Source: Candidatus Anaerobiospirillum pullistercoris
GTDB taxonomy: Bacteria; Pseudomonadota; Gammaproteobacteria; Enterobacterales; Succinivibrionaceae
Length of the DNA stretch: 32,515 nucleotides
NCBI GenBank assembly: GCA_019114785.1
Contig: DXEV01000077.1
Coordinates: 1-32,515 of the forward strand
Direction: 5' to 3'
Each line of letters begins with the position of its first letter. Within the stretch, counting starts at the first letter, position 1. The notes beneath the pieces are model-generated. The model saw only the letters and a list, made by a program, of their open reading frames with translations, was not told the origin of the DNA and searched no databases. Position numbers and translations under genes: made by a program. Positions 25,844 through 32,515 of this stretch are shown here, one piece after another.

Positions 25844-28606
25844 CTATTTTTTAGCTTTAGTGGTCTTGGTAGTGCGAGACTTAGCGGTGCTCTTCTTGGC
25901 AGCGCTAGTCTTAGCAGCACTGGTCTTGCTCGAGCTAGACTTGCTCGTACTACGCTGTGAGGCCTTTACTGTACGTGTGGTCTCTTTCCACGTGCCAGTT
26001 TCAGGCTGATAGAAGGCAGCCCATGAAGTAGCTTTACCTTCATCAGTCACCGAGGTTAAGTACTGCACCTTAAGCTTACGCGAATAGTGCACCTCAGTCT
26101 GATTACCATCAGGATCGGTTTCTGGGCCATCAGCCAAGTAATAGAACTTAGGCGAAATGCGATCGCGGAAGCGCTTTAACTCAGCCACCTTGACCGGACG
26201 AGCCTCTCTTACGGCTGGGAAGTTATGAGCCGCAAGGAAAATGCCCGAGGCACCATCACGCAGCACATAGTGCGACTCTGGATGGTCAATGCAGGTGAGC
26301 TCTGGTAAGTCCACAGCGTCCTCACGTGGTGGAGCAACCTCACCGTTTTTCAAGATCTTACGGGTATTGCCACACTCATCGTTCGTGCACTTCATGTACA
26401 GACCAAAGCGGCCCTCTTTGCGCACCATTTCATGGCCGCACTTCTCGCAAATGATAGTTGGGCCTAAAGCGGTCTTAGCCTCCTCGCTAAAATCACCCTC
26501 TACCCGCACATAGCCATCACACATTGGCGAGTTAGAGCACACATAGAGCTTCTGATTCTTGTCAATCAGGAAGGCATCCATCGTGGCTCCGCACTTTGGA
26601 CAGCGCTTGCTCTTGAGCAAGAGATTGGTATCCACCACCGCATCGTGATCGGTACCTTCAGGGATCTTTTGCTCCTCCAAAGGAATGAGGTTGATCGTGC
26701 ACTTGCAACGATCCTTAGCCTTAACATTTGGATCGTGATAGCTCATGCAGCTTAAGAAGCTACCCGTGCGGCCCGACTGAATGGCCATGTGGTACTTGCC
26801 ACACTGAGGACAGAGCATATCGATCTCAATATGGCGATTATTCGGCATACCGCCCTGCTCATAAGGCAGCTGAGCCTTAGCAAGGTGAGCAGAGAAGTCA
26901 GCGTAAAAGTCATCTAGACTCTTCTGCCAATCAAGATTGCCCGAGGCAATCTGATCTAAGGACTCCTCCATGTGCGCAGTAAAGCCATAATCCATCAGGT
27001 TAGCAAAGCTATAGCGCAGACGATCGGTAACGATCTCACCCATCTTGGTGGCAAAGAAACGATTGCGCTCTATCTTCACATAGCCACGATCTTGGATAGT
27101 GGCGATGATGGAGGCATAGGTCGAAGGACGGCCAATACCATCCTTTTCCAGCTCCTTCACTAAAGAAGCTTCAGAGTAGCGTGCAGGTGGCTGCGTAAAG
27201 TGACGAACAGGGATCAGCTTCGTTAATTTCAGCACCTCGCCCTCTTTAACGTCAGGCAGGATCGTATCCTCGCTCTTAGTGCCTAACACAGCACGGAAAC
27301 CGGCAAAGAGCTCAGTACGGCCTGAAGCGCGCAGAATATAGTCACCAGCGCGCACGCTGATGGAGCGAGTCTCATAAATCTGCTCACTCATCTGACAGGC
27401 AAGATAACGCTCATAGATGAGCTGATATAAACGCTGCATATCACGATCTTGGTTTGCTGTCAGACAACTGAGATTAGGATGTGATGGGCGAATTGCCTCG
27501 TGAGCCTCTTGAGCAGACTCCTTTGAGTGATAGACGTTTGGCTTCTCTGGCAAAAACTTTTCGCCAAATTTCTCGGCAATAATGCCACGAGCTGCGTCAA
27601 TAGCTTCCTGCGAGAGGTTAACGCTATCAGTACGCATATAGGTGATAAAACCGCTCTCATAGAGGCGCTGGGCTACCACCATGGTGCGCTTCACGGAAAA
27701 GCCTAAACGCTGATTAGCACTCTGCTGTAAGGTCGAAGTCGTAAATGGGGCTGGAGCATGAGCTTTACCCTGCTTAGACTCCACCTTTTCCACCACAAAT
27801 TGCTGTTGAGCCAGCTCAGCACCGATCTGCTTAGCCTCAGCGGCATTGTTGATCTGTACCTTAGACTTGCCCTTAGTGGCCAGCATTAAGGATAAAAGCT
27901 CATTGCGTGGATCAGGAGTTAAGGTATCTGCACCAATAGTCCAATACTCAACTGGTACAAAGGACTTGATCTCACGCTCACGATCCACAATCAGCTCTAC
28001 GGCCACAGATTGCACACGACCTGCTGATAGACCACGTCCAACCTTTTCCCATAACAAAGGCGAAACCATGAAGCCTACCACACGATCGAGGAAACGACGT
28101 GTCTGTTGAGCCTTAACCAGATCCATATTGATCTGGCCAGGATTGGCAAAAGCCTTAGAAATCGCAGCTTGGGTGATCTCTGGATACTTTACACGCCAAA
28201 AAGGCATGGACTCGTCTTTACCATCGGAGAGCACTTCACGTAAGTGCCAAGCAATAGCCTCACCCTCACGATCCAAGTCGGTTGCCAGATAGACGGCATC
28301 GCATTCCTTAGCAATGCCTTTGAGCTCAGTTACGACGCTCTTCTTTTCCGGCATGATTTCATAATGAGCCTTCCAGTGATTAAGAGGATCCACACCCATG
28401 CGCACAAAAAGTGCGGAGCGCTTTTCCTCTTCGGTCTTTTTCTTACCGACAGTGCGGGTGGCCTTACCTTTGGAAGCGGCAGACGCGCTGGCTGGCAGAT
28501 CTCGGATATGACCAACACTAGCTTTAACTATGTAGTCATCACCCAAATAGCCATTAATGATCTTGGCTTTGGATGGAGACTCCACAATAACTAACGCTTT
28601 CCCCAT
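25844..28606 (-). CDS. topA: DNA topoisomerase I (type IA)
   Basis: Relaxes negative supercoils. Toprim domain: ALVIVESPSKAKII at 4-17 and ATDLDREGEAIAWHL at 108-122. Catalytic Tyr323 in ESGFITYMRTDS. Three four-cysteine zinc modules follow in the C-terminal half: CPQCGKYHM...C.C, CPKCGATMDAF...CSNSPMC and CEKCGHEMV...CTNDEC. The tail is rich in Ser, Lys, Thr and Ala (residues about 875-920). Length is 920 residues, against 865 in E. coli. The start is ATG 28606 (MGKALVIVES), rather than the longer open frame to 28639, because the family begins there; AGGA lies upstream. In E. coli sohB lies close to topA, as here. Confidence 0.97.
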   Translation of the reverse strand: MGKALVIVESPSKAKIINGYLGDDYIVKASVGHIRDLPASASAASKGKATRTVGKKKTEEEKRSALFVRMGVDPLNHWKAHYEIMPEKKSVVTELKGIAKECDAVYLATDLDREGEAIAWHLREVLSDGKDESMPFWRVKYPEITQAAISKAFANPGQINMDLVKAQQTRRFLDRVVGFMVSPLLWEKVGRGLSAGRVQSVAVELIVDREREIKSFVPVEYWTIGADTLTPDPRNELLSLMLATKGKSKVQINNAAEAKQIGAELAQQQFVVEKVESKQGKAHAPAPFTTSTLQQSANQRLGFSVKRTMVVAQRLYESGFITYMRTDSVNLSQEAIDAARGIIAEKFGEKFLPEKPNVYHSKESAQEAHEAIRPSHPNLSCLTANQDRDMQRLYQLIYERYLACQMSEQIYETRSISVRAGDYILRASGRTELFAGFRAVLGTKSEDTILPDVKEGEVLKLTKLIPVRHFTQPPARYSEASLVKELEKDGIGRPSTYASIIATIQDRGYVKIERNRFFATKMGEIVTDRLRYSFANLMDYGFTAHMEESLDQIASGNLDWQKSLDDFYADFSAHLAKAQLPYEQGGMPNNRHIEIDMLCPQCGKYHMAIQSGRTGSFLSCMSYHDPNVKAKDRCKCTINLIPLEEQKIPEGTDHDAVVDTNLLLKSKRCPKCGATMDAFLIDKNQKLYVCSNSPMCDGYVRVEGDFSEEAKTALGPTIICEKCGHEMVRKEGRFGLYMKCTNDECGNTRKILKNGEVAPPREDAVDLPELTCIDHPESHYVLRDGASGIFLAAHNFPAVREARPVKVAELKRFRDRISPKFYYLADGPETDPDGNQTEVHYSRKLKVQYLTSVTDEGKATSWAAFYQPETGTWKETTRTVKASQRSTSKSSSSKTSAAKTSAAKKSTAKSRTTKTTKAKK

Positions 28607-29047
28607 AGAACAAAAATCCTTAACCTCCGCAAGTAACAACCTTTAGGGCTAAAAGCCATCAGGGCTAACAGGCCAATAGAGCAGACTTACGTGTCACCAC
28701 GCATCTCAGCCTCAATCTCTACTACAAAGCACCCCACCAGTGAGCACTTCTGTTCTTTCCTCTATATGCCTCAGCTTTCTAACTGACTGTTACTTTCTGC
28801 CAGCAGTATGAGTAACCACAAGGCATGGAGCCAACGCTGCTTCCAGCAAACACATACCGTGACCCTTGAGCTTGTCGTTCACAAAAGAAAATGACCCAAA
28901 CGACACGAAATTAACGCTAACTACTAAAAGCTAATAAAACTATTCAGCCGTGCTCTGCTTTTAATCACTGAAATCTCTGTTTTTTCCTGTCCCAAGGCAC
29001 TCTAAGAAAAATAACCAGAAAGCAGACCACATGCTTACCTTATTAAT

Positions 29048-29077
29048 AACCTAGCAGCGTGATCCCGCTATAGTCAA
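29048..29077 (-). promoter_or_regulatory. possible topA promoter
   Basis: On the minus strand TTGACT (29077-29072) and TAGGTT (29053-29048) are separated by 18 bp. The -35 is good but the -10 is weak. It would give a leader of about 440 nt. Confidence 0.25.
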
Positions 29078-29191
29078 GACTATTTATTTAGAAACGTACT
29101 CGCTGGGCATAAGCAAAATGCACCTCTAAAGCCTAAACAAGCCCTTTATCACGACTCAAAAAATATCAAGAAAAAACTTTAGGCCACCTAA

Positions 29192-29243
29192 ACAAAAAGC
29201 CTCCACCCAAGATCGCGCAAACACGATCCAAAAGTGGAGGCTT
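29192..29243 (-). terminator. Rho-independent terminator after sohB
   Basis: On the minus strand, AAGCCTCCAC (29243-29234) pairs exactly with GTGGAGGCTT (29206-29197), followed by TTTGTTT. An inner GATCG/CGATC pair extends the hairpin. It lies 120 bp after the sohB stop. Confidence 0.75.
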
Positions 29244-29362
29244 CAATGGAGCACAGCCCGTGCTCAAGGCTCACCAGAGCAGCATCAGAGCACTATCATC
29301 GTGCACTCTAAGACACACCTGCATACTTTTCTTGTCCCTGCAAAGCAGGGCTAAACTTAGAC

Positions 29363-30712
29363 TTAGCGCAGGTGCATAAATGAATTTTGCTCTAGAGTTT
29401 GCAGCTGCTCTTGAGCATCCTGCAACAGACTCAAATCATCACTCTCAGACTCATCAGCAGCTAAAGAAGCGGAGGCAGCAGCTGAAGCGGCAGCTACAGC
29501 CGCAGTCACAGCGCCCGCCCCTAAAACAGCATTACCACTCACCACCGAGTCATCATCGCTGGCATTAGCCGAATCACGTGCTAATAAGCGCGAAAAAAAT
29601 GGCAGCAACTTTAAGAGGTTCTTCTTCTTTTCCTGCTTCTTCCACTTCAGCTTTAAGGCACTGTTTTCTGTCACCTGTAAGCGCTGGTGGATGTACTCAT
29701 CAGAAGTAGCGATCTCGTCAACTAAGCCTAACTCTAAGGCATCAGCAGCCAGCCAGTGCTCACCGGTGGCAACCTTATCCATATCCAACTGTGGACGATA
29801 GCGTTGCACTTGGCTCTTGAAGCGCTGGTGTACTGCCTCGAGTTCTTGCTTAAACTTCTCGCGACCCTCTGGGGTATTCTCACCAAAGACCGATAAGGTG
29901 CGCTTATACTTGCCTGCTGTGACCTGCTCATAATCCACATCAAAGCGGTTGAGCACACGTCTAAAGTTAGGAATACCTGCGATCACACCGATCGAACCGA
30001 TGTAAGAGAATGGAGCTGCCACGATCTTATTGGCCACACAAGCCATTAAATAACCACCAGAGGCAGCAACCTCGTCTACAGTCACCGTCACAAAGATGTT
30101 ACGGTCACGTAAACGCTGCAATTGCGAAGCACACAGACCATAGGAGTTGACTAAACCACCTGGGCTATTGAGGTTGATGACAACCTCATCTTGGTCAGTA
30201 GCCACGCTTAAGATTGCATCTATCTGCAAACGCAGCTGACGGAACTCTGAGCCCTTGGTTGAGCCTTTGAAATCCACCACAAAGAGATTGCGTGGGCAAA
30301 ACTCTCCAGCCTCACGCTTTTGTTGCAGCTCAGCAACAAAACGCTGACGCTCCTCGCGCTTCTTTTGCAGCTGCTCTTTACGTCCTTGCTTGGACTTTTT
30401 CTTCTTCTGCTCAGCCTCTTTGGCCTTAGCTTGTTCAGGTAGAAGCCCTGCTGCTAACTCTTTCTTGACTAAAAGTTGCTCGGGATTGGCCTTTTTGAGC
30501 TGCTTAGCCATAAGCTTCTGACACTGCTGCTCTTGTGTCTTTAAGTCCACAAAAGCCAAATTCTCCTGTGGTAAGGCAGTCGCCTTATCCCCAGAGCTTT
30601 TCTTATTTTTAACAGCAACGGAGATCAGAATGATCACTGGCAAAACCAGCAGAACTACCAATAAGATGAGCTTCAGACCAAAGCCCAACACATCCAAAAG
30701 AAATTCCAACAT
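29363..30712 (-). CDS. sohB: SohB-type inner-membrane peptidase (S49 family)
   Basis: 449 residues. N-terminal membrane helix (LILLVVLLVLPVIILISVAV, about 14-33), a Lys/Glu/Gln-rich coiled segment (about 55-135), then the S49 protease core: NLFVVDFKGS, VINLNSPGG, catalytic Ser in VAASGGYLMACVANKI, catalytic Lys in TAGKYKRTLS, and GEHWLAADALELGLVDEI. SohB resembles half of signal peptide peptidase SppA; a multicopy sohB suppresses the htrA (degP) phenotype in E. coli. It is about 100 residues longer than the E. coli protein because of the coiled segment and an Ala-rich C-terminal tail (about 385-430), where DNA carries the GGGCGGGCGCT motif (29510-29520). The start is 11 bp after the CvfB-like stop, so both are likely one operon. 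Confidence 0.93.
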   Translation of the reverse strand: MLEFLLDVLGFGLKLILLVVLLVLPVIILISVAVKNKKSSGDKATALPQENLAFVDLKTQEQQCQKLMAKQLKKANPEQLLVKKELAAGLLPEQAKAKEAEQKKKKSKQGRKEQLQKKREERQRFVAELQQKREAGEFCPRNLFVVDFKGSTKGSEFRQLRLQIDAILSVATDQDEVVINLNSPGGLVNSYGLCASQLQRLRDRNIFVTVTVDEVAASGGYLMACVANKIVAAPFSYIGSIGVIAGIPNFRRVLNRFDVDYEQVTAGKYKRTLSVFGENTPEGREKFKQELEAVHQRFKSQVQRYRPQLDMDKVATGEHWLAADALELGLVDEIATSDEYIHQRLQVTENSALKLKWKKQEKKKNLLKLLPFFSRLLARDSANASDDDSVVSGNAVLGAGAVTAAVAAASAAASASLAADESESDDLSLLQDAQEQLQTLEQNSFMHLR

Positions 30713-30723
30713 GAGAGCTCCTC

Positions 30724-32229
30724 TTATTCCTCAGCCGCTTGAGCCGCCTCAGAGAACACACGGCTCGAAGCCGTCTCATCGATCTCGGCCACAATCTTAG
30801 GCTTACTGCCACTGTCCTCAGCACTCTCGCTGGCAGCGCCAGAACCAGTGCTATCACCGGCGGCATCAGCCGATAGACGTGCTTGCAGATAATCCCGACC
30901 TTGATCCGTGAGATCAATACCGTCATCATTGATGATGATCAGCTTTTCCTTATATAAGAAGCCAATGGCTTTCTTAAAACGGCCCTTAGACATGTGCAGA
31001 TAGTCTTCGATCTCTTGCGGATCTGACTTGTCATTGAAATGTAAGTGACCATGAGAATAGTACAGGGCTTGTAAGATATCTTCAGCCGCTTGCTCTACAC
31101 CTTGACGGCCAGAGATCTGTAACGACACGTCTAAACGACCATCTGGACGTACTGTCGTCACATAACCCTCATAGCGCTTTCCGATCTGGATCTCGCCGTG
31201 CTGCTCAGAGCTATAGATCAAGCCATAGACACTATCATCAACGATCACGCGATAGCCCAATGGAGTATGAGCAACAGCCACTAATTTAACCTTTTGCTGT
31301 GGGGTAAATTCATGAGGCTGAGCACGATCGCGAATAAAGCGATTAAAGCACTGGCTAGCGTACAGGCGGCCTTTATCATCAATGGCGATCAGCACCAAGG
31401 CATCATCATCTACTCTAAACTGACGACGCTGCTCAGAGCGAGGTAAGACCAGCTCTTTTGGAATGCCCATATCGAGGTACACAGTCTCATGATCAATGGC
31501 TGTGACCTTTAAGCGACCAGTCATGCCTAACTCAAAGTAAGGGCGCTTGGCCGTTGCGAGGAAACGTCCTGAGTGCTGGTAAATAAAGACCCTTAAGGCA
31601 TCACCTAAGTGCACCTCAGCAGGCAATTGACTGCGTGGGATAAAGAGATGCCCCAGCTCTGCTGCATCAACCATTGCGCCCTTATCAGAGAGCTCTACCA
31701 CTGGCAGAGAGACCATTTGACCGACAGGCACTGAAGAATCAAAGACCTGATGGACGTCGATCACCGCACGATCATGGCTGGAGGACGATCTGCGCTCACT
31801 TCGAGCTCCGCCTTCAGCCCGAGAGCCGCTACCGCGTTCGTTTGCCTGACCCCAAGGACGAGCAACAGCACCTTGCTCACGCTCATCAAAGCGACCAGCA
31901 CCACGACCTTGACCAAAGCCTTGGCCACGACCTTGGCCTTGGCCATAACCACGACCTTGGCCTTGGCCATAACCTCGACCACGGCCACGACCACGTCCTT
32001 GGTCGAAATCAAAATCAGCACCATACTCGCGGCCACGTCGACCATAGCCTGATGCACGCTCAGAGGAGCGCTCCGCTGTCTTTGAGTCACCCATAGCAGA
32101 TGCCACCGCAGCGGCAATACGGGCTCGACGTGAGGCCATTTCCTCGGCACTAACAGGCCCAGCAGAAGATGAAGCGCGCGCGGCGGCCGCGCTTGGAGGT
32201 AAAGATAACTTGCGTGATGGAGACTGCAC
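30724..32229 (-). CDS. CvfB/YitL-like S1-domain RNA-binding protein
   Basis: 501 residues. Residues about 155-430 match the CvfB pattern: an S1-like start (VGQMVSLPVVELSDKGAMVDA..LGHLFIPRSQLP), further S1-like repeats (MTGRLKVTAIDHETVYLDMGIPKELVLPRSEQ; KRYEGYVTTVRPDGRLDVSLQ) and a C-terminal winged-helix segment (EIEDYLHMSKGRFKKAIGFLYKEKLIII). The first 150 residues are an added region with repeats of GRGYGQGQGRG (DNA unit of 24 bp at 31927-31974) and Arg/Ser clusters. The last 50 are Ser/Ala/Asp-rich. CvfB proteins affect virulence-gene expression in staphylococci; their role in gammaproteobacteria is little known. The GTG at 32229 has AGGG upstream but weak support; an internal Met at about 31 is an alternative start. 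It leads the sohB unit. Confidence 0.82.
   Translation of the reverse strand: MQSPSRKLSLPPSAAAARASSSAGPVSAEEMASRRARIAAAVASAMGDSKTAERSSERASGYGRRGREYGADFDFDQGRGRGRGRGYGQGQGRGYGQGQGRGQGFGQGRGAGRFDEREQGAVARPWGQANERGSGSRAEGGARSERRSSSSHDRAVIDVHQVFDSSVPVGQMVSLPVVELSDKGAMVDAAELGHLFIPRSQLPAEVHLGDALRVFIYQHSGRFLATAKRPYFELGMTGRLKVTAIDHETVYLDMGIPKELVLPRSEQRRQFRVDDDALVLIAIDDKGRLYASQCFNRFIRDRAQPHEFTPQQKVKLVAVAHTPLGYRVIVDDSVYGLIYSSEQHGEIQIGKRYEGYVTTVRPDGRLDVSLQISGRQGVEQAAEDILQALYYSHGHLHFNDKSDPQEIEDYLHMSKGRFKKAIGFLYKEKLIIINDDGIDLTDQGRDYLQARLSADAAGDSTGSGAASESAEDSGSKPKIVAEIDETASSRVFSEAAQAAEE
31927..31974 (-). repeat. 24-bp tandem duplication in the CvfB-like gene
   Basis: Two exact copies, starting at 31927 and 31951, encode GYGQGQGR-type octapeptides. 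More diverged copies flank them. The unit is a multiple of three, so the reading frame is preserved. Confidence 0.85.
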
Positions 32230-32515
32230 GTTTAGCCCTGCTCAATCAATAAAAACCACTAGTCCTCTACAGCCTCTAGCCACATACCTGAAACATTGCT
32301 TAGCTAAGCCAAAAGCCACGGAGGTCAAATTAACTAAGTTTGGAACCATATCCGACCAAAAGCAAGGCCAAAAACCCAAAAATTAGGTAAAGAAAGGCGG
32401 GAAAAGGAAAGGAAGGGTATTCAGGGGCTTAGGCGGTGGGAAATGCTTTTGCGGATGGCAAAAACAACAAGAGCAGGCAAAAACCTGCTCCTGAGTTCAC
32501 ATAATATGTGATGGA
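32230..32515. other. right-edge intergenic region
   Basis: Upstream region of the CvfB-like gene. It contains a perfect palindrome GCTTAGCTAAGC (32298-32309), an A/G-rich stretch around 32390-32420, a terminator-like hairpin at 32460-32490 and a second palindrome TCACATAATATGTGA at 32497-32511. No gene is visible. Confidence 0.5.
32460..32490 (-). terminator. terminator of a minus-strand gene beyond the right edge
   Basis: On the minus strand GAGCAGG pairs with CCTGCTC (32490-32484 and 32477-32471), followed by TTGTTGTTTTTGCC. The polarity implies that a gene ends just outside the window. Confidence 0.55.

Larger units (their letters stand above)
28607..29362. other. 756-bp intergenic region between sohB and topA
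   Basis: Contains the sohB terminator at 29192-29243 and a possible topA promoter near 29048-29077. No gene seen. In E. coli the small gene yciN sits between sohB and topA; no counterpart is visible here. Confidence 0.55.

Noticed and set aside
31674..32096. 140-codon + strand frame opposite the RG-rich region of the CvfB-like gene
   Set aside because: His/Asp/Leu-rich mirror of the Gly/Arg/Gln repeats; no ribosome site.
32497..32511. CRP-type operator
   Set aside because: The arms have the opposite order to TGTGA-N6-TCACA and the spacing is wrong.
1..32515. tRNA or rRNA genes
   Set aside because: I looked for T-arm (GGTTCRA) and CCA-end patterns in the intergenic regions and saw none convincing.

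Overview
The window reads as chromosome of a gammaproteobacterium. Fused RlmKL followed at once by Uup, PurT, PdxB, SohB, TopA and RNase AM (Rnm) are a gammaproteobacterial set. The combination with a DUF4250-type small protein, a GPH-family sugar transporter and many alanine-, glutamine- or arginine/glycine-rich linkers inside otherwise ordinary proteins makes me think of the anaerobic Succinivibrionaceae. That placement is inference; no rRNA or tRNA is present to test it.

Layout. 1-443: small exported protein. 444-1437: long non-coding stretch. 1438-5055: a large, unrecognised Gln/Ala/Pro-rich gene on the + strand, with a second long reading frame (3551-4549) nested in another phase and ending in a membrane helix. 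5201-13816, minus strand: SDR reductase and rnm, then uup and rlmKL, then pdxB. 13817-15165: repeat-bearing intergenic DNA that ends at the purT leader. 15166-22184, plus strand: purT, a DUF4250-like gene, a DUF2786-like gene, a 1.2-kb intergenic stretch with several tandem repeats, a GPH-family permease and an AraC-family regulator. 22254-32229, minus strand: a large unrecognised protein with an acidic and Lys/Ala-rich centre, topA, a gap, sohB and a CvfB-like S1 protein. A hairpin at the right edge probably ends a further minus-strand gene outside the window.

Likely working units, from spacing: rlmKL-uup (4 nt apart; 23S rRNA methylation and ribosome-associated ABC-F ATPase), rnm-SDR, cvfB-like-sohB (11 nt apart), and the permease with the AraC regulator as a possible sugar-uptake pair. 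Terminator-like hairpins lie after pdxB, the permease, topA and sohB, and between the convergent genes near 5.1 kb.

The most unusual points are the out-of-phase coding signals in the 1438-5055 gene, an 11-bp motif GGGCGGGCGCT found five times on the two strands in unrelated contexts, a family of short intergenic tandem repeats (10, 11, 16, 18, 19 and 23 bp units), and low-complexity tails on housekeeping RNA- and DNA-acting proteins. I found no CRISPR array, transposase, integrase, tRNA or rRNA.
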